Part shown: in pieces, positions 37,511 through 47,100 of the stretch
How the letters are laid out: every line of letters starts with the position of its first letter
Numbering within the stretch: position 1 is the first letter of the stretch
Assembly (NCBI GenBank): GCA_020427005.1
Contig: JAGQOY010000007.1
Location: 24,690 to 88,689 of the forward strand
Direction of reading: 5' to 3'
Source of the DNA: Planctomycetales bacterium
GTDB taxonomy: Bacteria > Planctomycetota > Planctomycetia > Pirellulales > Pirellulaceae
Length of the DNA: 64,000 nucleotides
Notes under the pieces: generated by a model
Told to the model about the DNA's origin: nothing
Databases searched by the model: none
What the model saw: only the letters and a program-made list of their open reading frames with translations
Program-made: the position numbers and the translations under genes

Positions 37511-38239
37511 ATGCAGATTTGGCCGGCAATTGATCTATTGGGCGGGAAGTGCGTTCGCCTCCAGCAGGGAGACTACCAACGTGAGACAGTTTTTGCGGAC
37601 GATCCCGTGGCGATGGCACACCACTGGAAGGACCAAGGGACTAAATACTTGCATTTGGTAGATCTAGATGGTGCCAAGGATGGTAGCCAAGTGAATGGAG
37701 AGATTATTCAGCGAATCGTTCGCGAGACTGGTTTGATATGCCAAGTCGGTGGAGGAGTGCGGAATGATGAGACAATTCGCCGGTTGTTGGGCATTGGGTT
37801 AAGCCGTGTTATTGTCGGTACGAGGGCACTACGAGAGCCGACTTGGTTTGCTGCGATGGCGGATCAATTTCCGGGCCAGCTCGTGCTGGGTATTGATGCT
37901 CGCGACGGAAGGGTCGCCACCGATGGCTGGCTCGAGACAAGTCAGACGCTAGCGATTGACTTGGCTAAGCAAATTGCACGGCTTTCGTCTCACATAGCAG
38001 GGATTGTCTACACGGACATTGCGCGGGATGGGATGTTGACAGGACCTAATTTTCAGCAGTTAGCTCAAATGCAGGCTGCTACAAGTATCCCTGTCATAGC
38101 CTCTGGCGGCGTTTCCAGCCTGGACGACATCCGACAGCTGGCTAGCCTAAATACACATGCGGTCATCGTCGGACGCTCGATTTATGAAGGCACGCTGGAC
38201 TTGCGAGCTGCACTTGAGTTAGGAGTCGATCAACAATAA
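37511..38239 (+). CDS. hisA: ProFAR isomerase (histidine biosynthesis)
   Basis: 242 residues, the standard HisA length. It isomerises ProFAR to PRFAR (1-(5-phosphoribosyl)-5-[(5-phosphoribosylamino)methylideneamino]imidazole-4-carboxamide) in step 4 of histidine synthesis. It is a (beta/alpha)8 barrel with catalytic Asp8 in PAIDLLGGKCVRL and the second Asp in YTDIARDGM near 170. Phosphate loops GGGVRN and SGGVSS are present. It stands alone rather than in a his operon. The stop codon lies within the flank of a palindromic repeat that may serve as terminator. Confidence 0.97.
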   Translation: MQIWPAIDLLGGKCVRLQQGDYQRETVFADDPVAMAHHWKDQGTKYLHLVDLDGAKDGSQVNGEIIQRIVRETGLICQVGGGVRNDETIRRLLGIGLSRVIVGTRALREPTWFAAMADQFPGQLVLGIDARDGRVATDGWLETSQTLAIDLAKQIARLSSHIAGIVYTDIARDGMLTGPNFQQLAQMQAATSIPVIASGGVSSLDDIRQLASLNTHAVIVGRSIYEGTLDLRAALELGVDQQ

Positions 38240-38327
38240 GAGTGCCGCGTTGGCAAAAGTAGGATAGGCTTCTAGCCTGTCAGCAAAAAGACAGGCTAGA
38301 AGCCTATCCTACTGAAATCCTGCCAAT
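38237..38327. repeat. Dispersed palindromic repeat, copy 1 (24-bp perfect stem)
   Basis: AGTAGGATAGGCTTCTAGCCTGTC at 38258-38281 is followed by an 8-base loop AGCAAAAA and its exact reverse complement at 38290-38313. The flanks (GCGTTGGCAAAA on the left, CTGAAATCCTG on the right) are shared with the copy at 57134-57222 in opposite orientation. It begins at the hisA stop and could terminate transcription, but lacks a T-run. Confidence 0.85.
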
Positions 38328-38376
38328 GCGAATAAGACCGATGTCTTGTAGTTGCGCATCAGTTAGAAGTTTAGGC

Positions 38377-38868
38377 TCAGGCGGACGGCTCCTTGGCTTT
38401 TATCCCGGTGTGATAGGTTGAGTAAACATAGACCGGGATACCTAGGTCGCTTAACTGTTCTTTGATCAGGGGTTGAACTTCTTCCCAGTTTAGCCCGCCC
38501 ACGCCCGTGGCCAATTTCGGTATCGCAACGGAACGGAGCTTTTCTTTAACAACCAGCTTCTTCAGTTCCTTGAGGGCCTTCTTGACGTTCGAAAGCGTGG
38601 CCTTAAAGGGGTGGGCGCTATGAGCACTGCCACCTTCCTGGGTAACGAGATTAATAATCCTCACGCCTTCGGCTCCACCCCACATCCATGCCGTACCAGT
38701 CTCAGGTTTATGCTGGTGGCACCAGTGATGAAAATCCTTGTGCATCATCGGGAAACGTTCGTGGAGAGCCAATGCTAGTCCACTTTTCATAGGATCGTTG
38801 AACGCGACTCCATGCGCAATCGCTTGAGCTTCAGACAGCAGAATATCCCCCTCAACTTCGTGAATCAT
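38377..38868 (-). CDS. Macro-domain protein
   Basis: 163 residues from ATG 38868, chosen because GGAG lies six bases upstream and the domain starts there (MIHEVEGDILL). Macro-fold landmarks are EGDILLSEAQAIAHGVAFNDPMKSGLALAL, IINLVTQEG and VAIPKLATGVGGLNWEEV. Macro domains bind ADP-ribose or its derivatives; TARG1/DarG-type members remove ADP-ribose. The residues corresponding to the TARG1 catalytic Lys and Asp appear as Gln (VTQEG) and Gly (GVGGLNW), so a hydrolase role is doubtful; binding or another reaction is possible. Downstream of the DsrE gene by 256 bp, same strand. No DarT-like toxin adjoins. Confidence 0.85.
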   Translation of the reverse strand: MIHEVEGDILLSEAQAIAHGVAFNDPMKSGLALALHERFPMMHKDFHHWCHQHKPETGTAWMWGGAEGVRIINLVTQEGGSAHSAHPFKATLSNVKKALKELKKLVVKEKLRSVAIPKLATGVGGLNWEEVQPLIKEQLSDLGIPVYVYSTYHTGIKAKEPSA

Positions 38869-39124
38869 TACAGCTCCAGTCTCAGGTTGGGCCAAGTAAT
38901 CGGTTTCTGTGCATCATTGTTCGCCGCAATTGTCGGACCGAATTAGGATAATCCGCGGTTAACCTGGGAGCCGAACGTCTTTGTCATGGATTCCCAATGA
39001 TTTAGCCGACTTTGACAAGTCTATTTCGTTTTAAGCTTTGAGCAGTTTCGCACGTAATTGTGCTCATCAGATCGTCGCTGGAATTCTTCCATAGCCACTA
39101 ATCGGATGCTGTAAAAGTGCGTTC

Positions 39125-39646
39125 TTAAATAAACAGCAAATGAGTCCCTTGGCCTCGAGCTCGCTCATAGAAGCCGCCGACCGTAAGTACGCCGTCCAAG
39201 TCGTCATACAAATCGCTACGATCCAGATGAAACATCTCCAAGGCCAGTTTGCATGCCCATAAACGGACCCCCGAGGCAGAAAGAAGTTCCAAGAACTCAC
39301 CAACCGGTGGAATATCGAGCTTCTCCATCTCTTTTTTCATCATGCTTGTGGCAAAAGCTTCCATGCCTGGCAATCCACCTAACATTGTGGGAATATGCAT
39401 CGCAGGGTTACCAACGGTTGCTACGTGCAGCCGTTCCATCTTGTTCTTGGTAATCGCTTCTAGGCCGAAAAACGTAAAGAAAATCTCGGACTCAATGCCC
39501 TCCATGCGTGCTCCGTTGGCGAGTATGAAACAGGCATACACATTGTCTAAAGTTGCCTTCGAGAGGATCAGCAACATTTTCTTGACGGATTCGTCAGATT
39601 GAGCTGTTAGAGTTTCGTCGGCAGGTTGTGTTAGTGCTTGGCTCAT
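39125..39646 (-). CDS. DsrE/DsrF/DrsH-like sulfur-transfer protein
   Basis: 173 residues. The domain covers about 22-173, with KKMLLILSKATLDNVYACF, FFTFFGLEAITK, GNPAMHIPTMLGGLPG and the presumed sulfur-carrying cysteine in GVRLWACKLALEMF near 132. This is the DsrE2-like branch, here without a fused TusA or rhodanese part. It would receive or donate a persulfide sulfur in the cytoplasm. It is the last gene of the co-directional group DUF2892, SQR-like, DsrC/TusE, DsrE. Confidence 0.9.
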   Translation of the reverse strand: MSQALTQPADETLTAQSDESVKKMLLILSKATLDNVYACFILANGARMEGIESEIFFTFFGLEAITKNKMERLHVATVGNPAMHIPTMLGGLPGMEAFATSMMKKEMEKLDIPPVGEFLELLSASGVRLWACKLALEMFHLDRSDLYDDLDGVLTVGGFYERARGQGTHLLFI

Positions 39647-39763
39647 CGTTTTGTTCCTACGAGAAAATGCCGTTGTGTGTGATGTTATTTATGAGTAGTT
39701 GTCGATCTCGGGTGGATCCAGCTGGCTGGAATTGGGACCGAGGAACGGACTGCAACGTTAGTT

Positions 39764-40072
39764 TCAGACGCAACTGGCAGGCTTGGGAATGCCTGCGATG
39801 CGGCTGGCTTTCTTCAAAGGGCCTCCGGGAAAGAGCACATAAAATTCCTTGATCGAAACGGGGCCGTGCTTGCCCAGAGATCGAATAGATAACGCTTCCG
39901 AATTTCGATGCGCATGTTGAAGGAATTCAATAACTTTCCAGTGCTGCTCGGTCATTGCTATGTTCTCTTCGCCAGCGATAGCTTCGCCGATTTCCTTAGT
40001 CCATTGTTCCAAGTTGGTCAGGTAGCCCTCATCGTTGACAGCAACAATCATTCCCGCAATTTCTTTGTCCAT
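39764..40072 (-). CDS. DsrC/TusE-family sulfur carrier with a single C-terminal cysteine
   Basis: 102 residues from ATG 40072, one base after the oxidoreductase stop, so coupling is likely; the longer frame runs into that gene. The fold marks are DEGYL, TEQHWKVIEFL and the C-terminal arm GIPKPASCV. The penultimate Cys101 (CysA) is present. The second redox cysteine of true DsrC, eleven positions earlier, is Ser90 (KKASRIAG). That excludes the intramolecular trisulfide chemistry of DsrC and fits TusE-like or regulatory homologues that carry one persulfide. Genomic context points to sulfur trafficking from the SQR-like enzyme. Confidence 0.92.
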   Translation of the reverse strand: MDKEIAGMIVAVNDEGYLTNLEQWTKEIGEAIAGEENIAMTEQHWKVIEFLQHAHRNSEALSIRSLGKHGPVSIKEFYVLFPGGPLKKASRIAGIPKPASCV

Positions 40073-40073
40073 G

Positions 40074-41318
40074 TTACACCTCCGATTCTCTAAAATGTTT
40101 GCCACGTTCATCCATCTGAGCGGTAACAAATGGAATGTGTCTTCCCTTGAGCAGCATATTCCAATAGACCCAACGAAAAGCCAACTTGCCAATGTGGTTC
40201 ATTCTGCTCTCTTTTAACAACGTCAACGGTCCGACGCCTGGGAAGGGAAACGTGCCTTCGACTGGCTCATGACTATAATTGAAGTCAATCAAAAGGGCCT
40301 TGCCGTGACCAGTTTCAACGAAGCAATTTGCATGTCCGTCGAATTCTTCCTTCAATGGTTCGCCACGGACGTAGCGAAGTATGTTTTCGGTTAGTATTTC
40401 AGATTCAAAGTGGGCGACGGATCCCGCCTTGGAAGCGGGTACGTTTGTAGCATCACCGATGGCAAAGATGTTGTCCTTGATCGTTGTCTGCAAAGTGGCA
40501 TTGTTAGTAGGTACGAAATTCAGATCGTCTCCAATGCCAGATCTTGCGATGGCTTCATCTCCCATGTTCGTGGGTACCGTGACGAGTAAGTCGAAATCGA
40601 CCTCCTGTCCGCCGTAATCGACGAGTTTATGATTTTCGTTGTCGATTCTTTCAATTGCAAAATCACTCACGATGCGAATATTTTTCTCCGCAAGTAGATG
40701 CCCAAGCTTCTCGGTGGCCGTGGGCTTTGTGAAAGCACCGCTGAGCGGAGTTACAAAGGTCAGGTCAACGCGATCTCGCATACCTTTTTCCACGAAAAAC
40801 GAATCAGCCAAGAAGGCAAACTCCAGAGGGGCGACGGGGCACTTGATTGGCATTTCGCAGATGTGAACTACCATCTTGCCTCCAGGCCAGCTGCGAATTT
40901 TATCTCTCAATGCCTTGGCCCCAGCAAAGGTATAGAAATCAAAAATGTCCTTCTGCCAAAGTGGTCCCAGCATGCCGGAAACTTCCTGTGGTGCAATTTT
41001 GGTCCCTGTGGCAATAATCAGAATGTCGTATTGAAGCTCTTTGCCGTTGGTCAGCACCACTTCGTTTTTATCTGGGACGATGCGGTCAATTCCTTGACGA
41101 ATTAGATTAACTCCTGCAGGTACAAACTTGTCGATTCGCTTTTGCAACTGTTTTGGTTTGTAGATATCGAACGGTAGAAACAAGAAGCCGGGCTGATAGT
41201 AGTGGGTTTCCTCTTGATCAACTATGGATATTTCCCATTCGGCGTCCAATCTAGGTCGCAAATGATTGGCCATCATTGTTCCGGCTGTGCCAGCCCCGAG
41301 AATTAAAAGCTTGTTCAT
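40074..41318 (-). CDS. Sulfide:quinone oxidoreductase-like flavoprotein
   Basis: 414 residues from ATG 41318, which has GGAGATTGG upstream; TTG 41324 is the alternative. The Rossmann motif for FAD is LILGAGTAG at 5-13, and a second FAD motif DNIFAIGDATNVPASKAGSV at 282-301. Cysteines C154 and C160 (HICEMPIKCP) and C332 (ANCFVETGHG) sit where SQR redox cysteines are expected. The C-terminal MNHIGKLAFRWVYWNMLLKGR segment resembles the SQR amphipathic membrane contact. It probably oxidises sulfide or a persulfide and passes electrons to quinone at the inner membrane face. A flavocytochrome-like or thiosulfate-related role cannot be excluded. Confidence 0.88.
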   Translation of the reverse strand: MNKLLILGAGTAGTMMANHLRPRLDAEWEISIVDQEETHYYQPGFLFLPFDIYKPKQLQKRIDKFVPAGVNLIRQGIDRIVPDKNEVVLTNGKELQYDILIIATGTKIAPQEVSGMLGPLWQKDIFDFYTFAGAKALRDKIRSWPGGKMVVHICEMPIKCPVAPLEFAFLADSFFVEKGMRDRVDLTFVTPLSGAFTKPTATEKLGHLLAEKNIRIVSDFAIERIDNENHKLVDYGGQEVDFDLLVTVPTNMGDEAIARSGIGDDLNFVPTNNATLQTTIKDNIFAIGDATNVPASKAGSVAHFESEILTENILRYVRGEPLKEEFDGHANCFVETGHGKALLIDFNYSHEPVEGTFPFPGVGPLTLLKESRMNHIGKLAFRWVYWNMLLKGRHIPFVTAQMDERGKHFRESEV

Positions 41319-41425
41319 GGCCAATCTCCGAATTGCGAGCCAAACTCGCGACTACTTTTTACTGAAGTTACATGATTTCCAAAAAGCGCAGAACCTGAAC
41401 CTTTAGTTCCCAAGCAGTGCGACTG

Positions 41426-41617
41426 TTAGTGACATTTTTTACAGGTGCTGATTCCCAACAATGCATACGGTGGGCACCAGCCGATAACGCCTGTTAACAG
41501 GGGTACTAACCCTAATAAAAACCACTTGTTGGCCGGACCGACGAATGCCAGGGCGACCAAGATAAGCCCGACGAGAATTCGAACAGCTCGTTCGATGTGA
41601 TGAATATTGGTTTTCAT
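41426..41617 (-). CDS. DUF2892 small membrane protein
   Basis: 63 residues beginning MKTNIHHIERAVRILVG, followed by two transmembrane helices (about 13-27 and 31-48) and GWCPPYALLGISTCKKCH. This is the YgaP-type transmembrane DUF2892 module, often encoded next to rhodanese, SQR and other sulfur genes. The three cysteines at the C-terminus are typical. First gene of the sulfur cluster, 107 bp upstream of the SQR-like gene. Confidence 0.9.
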   Translation of the reverse strand: MKTNIHHIERAVRILVGLILVALAFVGPANKWFLLGLVPLLTGVIGWCPPYALLGISTCKKCH

Positions 41618-42037
41618 TTCTGGCTCCTAATGTCCAAGTCGAAATTACTACGCGAAGCGCGCTCGCCGTTAATCACTATTTCGAGTAGAGCACGAATGGT
41701 GCCTGCAGGAGTTTTTTGTAGAGCGGCAAGTTGCCGCACTCGTCATGCACGATTGGTTTTTACGTGGGAGCAACCTTGGGATCAGGCGAAACCTGAGGGG
41801 ACTTGGGCATTTTCCAGCAGAAGACTCCTTGGAACTCGATCTGAGTGAGGAAGCGATGACGGTCAAGACTGAATGCAGGGAGCTTGAAAGCTCGTTCGGA
41901 CAATTGGTCCAATAGAGGGTGTTAACACGGGTTGTTAAGTGTCAACCGGGCGCGTTAAGTTCCGCATTGATGGTTCTGAGAGCACCAATCAGCGATCTTC
42001 GTTTCGTTGAAAAATCCTGCTGGAATACTTGTACCGG
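41618..42037. other. Intergenic, 420 bp, upstream of the sulfur cluster
   Basis: It contains two dyads: ATTGG-T-CCAAT at 41903-41913 and GTTAACAC...GTGTCAAC at 41921-41946 (one mismatch). They lie about 290-330 bp upstream of the DUF2892 start. A short interrupted minus-strand frame beginning MPKSPQVSP is visible but stopped by TAA after 16 codons. No certain gene. Confidence 0.4.
41903..41946 (-). promoter_or_regulatory. Twin dyad, candidate regulator site of the sulfur cluster
   Basis: Two inverted repeats sit eight bases apart (11-bp ATTGG-T-CCAAT and the 26-bp element with 8-bp arms). Sulfide-responsive ArsR-type repressors bind such dyads in other bacteria, but no regulator gene is adjacent. 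The distance to the first gene is long, so this is only a candidate. Confidence 0.3.
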
Positions 42038-43939
42038 TTATTCAAGGTACGTGCTGCGCTGGGCTATTGCCGTGTACTCCTGGGCGAGTGAGTCGGCTTC
42101 AGCGGCTGTTATTTTGAGTGAGTCAACTTGATGGTCCAACTGCTTGCGATAGGACTCCAGCAATTGATTTGAATCGTACCGGGCAAACTGCATCATGTCC
42201 TGAATCTGACTGCCCGCCACAATCTTCGTGACATGAAACCGTCCGTTAGTATCAATGACAATATGCGCTTCATTAGGGTGTCCAAAAAGGTTGTGGTGGC
42301 TTCCCATGACCTCTTGGTAGGCACCAATCAGAAAAATACCCAAGTAATAGGCTTCGCCTGTTTCCCAGTTGTGCAGTTCCAGAGTCTGTTTGACGTCTTT
42401 CAAATCCACGAAACGGTCAATTTTGCCATCTGAATCGCAAGTGACGTCGACCAACGTAGCGTAGTCGGTGGGACGTTCATTTAGCCTGTGAATGGGAACA
42501 ATCGGGAACAATTGTCGGATAGCCCAACTATCGGGTGCCGAGCGAAATAGCGAAAAATTGCACAAGTATTTCTGTGCCAAGTTGCGCTTTAGTTGTTCAA
42601 ATTCTTCGTCCGAAAACCCATCCTCTTCTGCCTCCCTTAGAGCTCGAGCACAGATTTCCCAAAACAACACATCCCCTTTGGCACGGTCTTCGAGGCTTAC
42701 AAGGCCTAGGTTGAACTGAATCTGCAATTCATCCTTGAGTTGCAAAGAGTCGTGATAGTACTCAGCGTAGTTCTTTGCGTTGATCGAGTCGCACAGATCT
42801 TTGAGTTCAGTGATCACTTGCGGATCATCTTCATCAATGGTGACTTCAGGTTGATCATCGGCAAAGGTTTCGATTTCATCGCGAATAGAGGTAATAAAGA
42901 CGCTGTGGTAGGCCGTCATGAAGCGGCCACTTTCGGTTACTAGATTGGGCGTAGGAACGTTTTCTTCATCGCAAATCCATTTGAAAGTGTAGACGACATC
43001 ATTGGCGAATTCTTGTACGGTATAGTTGACGCTCGAGTCAAACCGGGTCTTGGAACCGTCGTAGTCAACGCCCAGACCGCCGCCAATATCGACGAACTCA
43101 ATGCCACAGCCAATTTGTCGCAATTTTGAGTAAACGCGTGCAGCTTCTTTCATAGCATTCTTAACACGTTTGATGTCGGTGATCTGCGAACCAATGTGGA
43201 AGTGTAGGAGTTTGAGATGGTGATCGAGTTTGGCCTCTCGCAACATCCGTACGCACTCCAAGATTTCGGATGTTGTCAACCCGAACTTTGCGGAGTCACC
43301 GCCCGACGAAGCCCATTTGCCACTTCCACGAGAGTAGAGTTTGGCACGCAGTCCGATCAGTGGTGCAACTCCCAACTCTTGCGCAAGCTTCAGTATCATG
43401 CGCAGCTCATTGAGTTTTTCGATGACGATGACCACGCGTTTACCAGCTTGAACGCCTAGCAATGCGGTGCGAACAAATGACTCGTCCTTAAAGCCGTTGC
43501 ACAGCAAAAGCGATTCCGGGCTTTGGTCTTGTGCAATGGCAGCGAATAGCTCGCTTTTGCTACCACATTCCAGTCCGATGCGACATCGGCTACCCTCTCG
43601 CAGAAATTCCTCAACAACTTCACGCCGAGGGTTTACTTTCATCGGATACAGAGGATAGTGCTGTCCCGTGTACTCGAATTCGACTATAGCCGCCTGGTAG
43701 GCGCTTGATAGAACGCGCAATTGACTGTTCAGAATTTGGGGAAACCGCAACAGAAGGGGTAGCTGCACGCGGCCACGTTGGAGCAAATGGTCGACAATTT
43801 CTTTTAGATCGGCGTGCCGCTCATCTCCAGGACTTGGATGCACAATCATATGGCCGCGAGAATTAATATCAAAATATCCAGCAGACCAGTTTTCAACGCC
43901 ATAAGCTAGCTGAACCTGCTGAAGTGTTTCTTCATTCAT
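42038..43939 (-). CDS. speA: Biosynthetic arginine decarboxylase
   Basis: 633 residues, close to the usual 630-660. A PLP alanine-racemase-fold decarboxylase that converts arginine to agmatine for polyamine synthesis. The PLP lysine is K101 in YPLYPMKVNPRREVV. HFHIGSQI and VDIGGGLGVDYDGSK mark the barrel. The C-terminal CDSDG motif (VTCDSDGKID) and the SHHNLFG segment are characteristic of SpeA. The start is plausible with the family N-terminus YGVENWSAGYFDIN. It stands alone; no speB/aguA neighbour is visible. Confidence 0.97.
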   Translation of the reverse strand: MNEETLQQVQLAYGVENWSAGYFDINSRGHMIVHPSPGDERHADLKEIVDHLLQRGRVQLPLLLRFPQILNSQLRVLSSAYQAAIVEFEYTGQHYPLYPMKVNPRREVVEEFLREGSRCRIGLECGSKSELFAAIAQDQSPESLLLCNGFKDESFVRTALLGVQAGKRVVIVIEKLNELRMILKLAQELGVAPLIGLRAKLYSRGSGKWASSGGDSAKFGLTTSEILECVRMLREAKLDHHLKLLHFHIGSQITDIKRVKNAMKEAARVYSKLRQIGCGIEFVDIGGGLGVDYDGSKTRFDSSVNYTVQEFANDVVYTFKWICDEENVPTPNLVTESGRFMTAYHSVFITSIRDEIETFADDQPEVTIDEDDPQVITELKDLCDSINAKNYAEYYHDSLQLKDELQIQFNLGLVSLEDRAKGDVLFWEICARALREAEEDGFSDEEFEQLKRNLAQKYLCNFSLFRSAPDSWAIRQLFPIVPIHRLNERPTDYATLVDVTCDSDGKIDRFVDLKDVKQTLELHNWETGEAYYLGIFLIGAYQEVMGSHHNLFGHPNEAHIVIDTNGRFHVTKIVAGSQIQDMMQFARYDSNQLLESYRKQLDHQVDSLKITAAEADSLAQEYTAIAQRSTYLE

Positions 43940-44147
43940 TTAGTACCCAAGTTGCCAAGAACAAGAAAGGCCGAGTGTGCACCAAGATTTTTTTACTGGG
44001 AAATCTGTAATACTGGTCGCTAAAGATTTTACTGCCTTTAGGAAACACTGCGTAAGCGTAAATGCGAACTCAGGGGGATTTTTGCGGCCACATTTTCTCA
44101 TTTCACTTGGGTGACTTTAGTAGTCTAAGAAAAGTTCTGCCAAAGTG

Positions 44148-47100
44148 TTATCTCGCAGCCTGCATTTCGTGCCGATGTTGCTCTTGCCCGTGAGTATCCA
44201 AGTGACGCAATATAAGCTGTGGTCCCTGACTGCTTTGTTTGAGCTCAATTTCCAAGTAACCTCCGCCAACTCGTAGGAACTTGTGGATCTCTGGCCGAAA
44301 GTCGTTTGCAGGCCAACCACCTGCATGACGATCACTGGCTGGCCCAACAGAAAACTCGTGCAGCCCTGTTTCGGGATCCACACTGTGGAATTGCCAGTGC
44401 CGATCTCCGCAAACCGTGATCGTATTGGGTTGAGCCGCCAGGAAACTTCTCAATTCCCGTCCTTCAGTTTCAAATACACGATTGGAATGATTATCGCGCT
44501 TGTTTTCTCGGTCTGGTCCTACCAGTGGGGTCGGAGAAATCAAGACGCGAAACGTAGCCGACGAAGAGGCCAGAGACTCCAAACACCAGGCCTTTTGCGC
44601 TGACCCCCAAATGCTCTTGTCAGGTCCATCCGGCGCATTGTTGGGGCTACGGAAATCACGTCCTTCCATTAGCCAGATTTGGAGGTCAGCTCCAATGCGG
44701 AAGGTTCGGTAGCCTTTTTCCGGAAGACCTGTTTCCAGTTTGAAAATGCGTTGTCCTTCTTCAAACGTAAACTCACCCGTCCAGGGAAACCTTGTACCGG
44801 GCCACGAGTCATTGACATACGTGTCGTGATCGTCCTTCAAAAAGTAGCTGCTCATGTGTCGGTGAAACTCGAACACTGTTGGTAAAGAGTAAGTGCGTTG
44901 CCAATGGTAATACGCCAAATCAGTCGAACGTGCTAACGCATCGTAATAGACAACATCACCAGCCATTACAAACGCTTGCGTCTCGCGCTGCGAGATCGTC
45001 CGGTACAGGTCAAAGCCATGAGGACCATCTCGATCATTGAAATCCTGGCACGTGGCCACAGCTAACTTGAAGTTGGCATGTGATTCAACTTCAGGCAGAG
45101 TTTCAAAAGAACCGGAAAGCGAATGAACGGTTTCCCTACCCGGAGCCCGAACCTGGGTGCGGATTTGGATGTGCGACCCAGCCGGCAGCTCAGTAATAGG
45201 TATAATCGCTGAGAAATCCGTAGCATGATCCACGAGTTGCCACTTAGAATACTGCCAACCAGAGCCCGAAGTTGACCAACCAAGTCGAACTTCGGCTTCT
45301 ACTCCCGGAACCGCGAACCGTAGGCCATCGGTTCCCAATTGCGGCAAGATGGGTGCCACATTTTGCTTGCCATTTCCTTTGGCGGGTTCTTCAAATTTGA
45401 CCTCCGGTAGATCGCCAAGGTTAGCCAAAGGCCAGCGAGTGGCCCGAATCCAAACTTGCGCACTATGCTGATCGACTTCAACGATCCGCAAGCCATTGGC
45501 TTGCTGTGGTTCTGAGCTGGTATCGACCAAGTATGGATTGGTTTGATCATCGACGTGAGTGGTCACCGACATTTTGGCTGAGGCGGCGGCAAGCAAGCTG
45601 GCCAGTGAGCCACCGCGAAGATAACCTAACCAACTAGGAGCCACATCCGCATCAAGCGGAAAATTCGTGAGTTCCAGAGCCGTAACCTTGGACCGATTTA
45701 GAGCCGTTTTCGGCTCGGACAGAAGTAGGCCAACCATGGCTGCTATTCCGGCTGATCTGCCTCGGGCACTCAATGTCATCGGTGTCGTTTCGACTTGTGA
45801 AATCCAGTGCATAGCGGAGAGCACATCACGCAGCATAAGGCTCTCGAGAGTTTCTCCCACCAAGTAAAACCTCCGAGCAATTTGGTGCTGGCGTTTGCCG
45901 GACTGATTTTGCATCCAGCCCGCACCAGTCCACTGAACCAAATAAATATTTTCGTGGGCTCGATCCCCAAAGGAAAAGGAGCTGGTGTCCTTGAGCTGTT
46001 TCAAAACGGCGTCCAATGTTTGCTCATCGCCGATGTCAAGCAACCGTACTCTAGCAGCCTGGCCAGCTGGGGTTCGAATCGACAAGATACGCAAGGTACC
46101 TGTTGACATCTGGCACTCAGCGAGTTTCCAGACTCCGTCGTCAGAGAGTTTTCCTGACTGAGTTGTCTTAAATGATTGCTGCGGAGCGGCAGAGAGTATT
46201 CCCCGACGCTGAAGATTGGGTAGCCAGTTCATCTGCCAATGATCACTAGCAGCGGTTGGATCCAATGGAGAATCTTCAGTGGGTACGAACCAAGAACCTA
46301 ATGAAGTGACAGTCTCATTCTTGGGTGTTTCGGCTTCAAAAACAGCTAATCGCGTGGCGTCGATTTCCTTCAAGGCCGGCATGTCCATGGTGGGCTCTTT
46401 GCCAATCAAGCGTTTTAGCAACCATTTGAAGGCTCCCACCTGCAACTCAGGAGTGTCTTGATGCGGTCCGGGCGTTACAAGCAAGCCAAGTCGATCCGAG
46501 ACCCCAAGGCGCTGATATAGGTCGCTTATCGATGTGTGGATTCGCATCACGCCATCCAAGGGAAAGATGCTGTCATTATCGCTGTTGGCTATTAGCAAAG
46601 CCCGAGGAGCAACCAATGCTGCCAGTTTGTCGTAGTCCCAAGCGTAGTAGTTAACGAAGTACATGCAGTCGCAATGGCCTTCCACGCAACCATCATTCAC
46701 ATGGTTTACGAGATCCGTTATGCCGGCTACCGGTACGGCAACTTGAATGCGTTCGTCGAGAGCAGCTGCAAACCAAGAGTAAGCTCCACCACCACTGCGT
46801 CCGGTAATTCCGATCCGAGCAGCATCTATGTCGGGAAGTTTTGATAATAAGTCCACGCCTCGAATGGCATTCCAGGCCTCCACGCCAGCCGGTGTGTAAC
46901 CGCGACTCATCCAATCCCAGCGGCCGAGTTTATACGTGCCGTGGTGCTCGCCATGAAGTTCTCCAAGCTGTACCGTGTCGATCATTAGGCATGCGACACC
47001 ATGCCGTGCAAACCAAATTCCGTGATGCTGGTAAGAGGTCTTGTTGCCCATGAGTCGACCGTTGTCAGCTACTCGAGCGTGACCACATACATATAAAACT

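Noticed and set aside
41669..41866. Short frames and an interrupted MPKSPQVSP... peptide upstream of DUF2892
   Set aside because: The peptide is closed by TAA after 16 codons and continues only out of context; no evidence for recoding.
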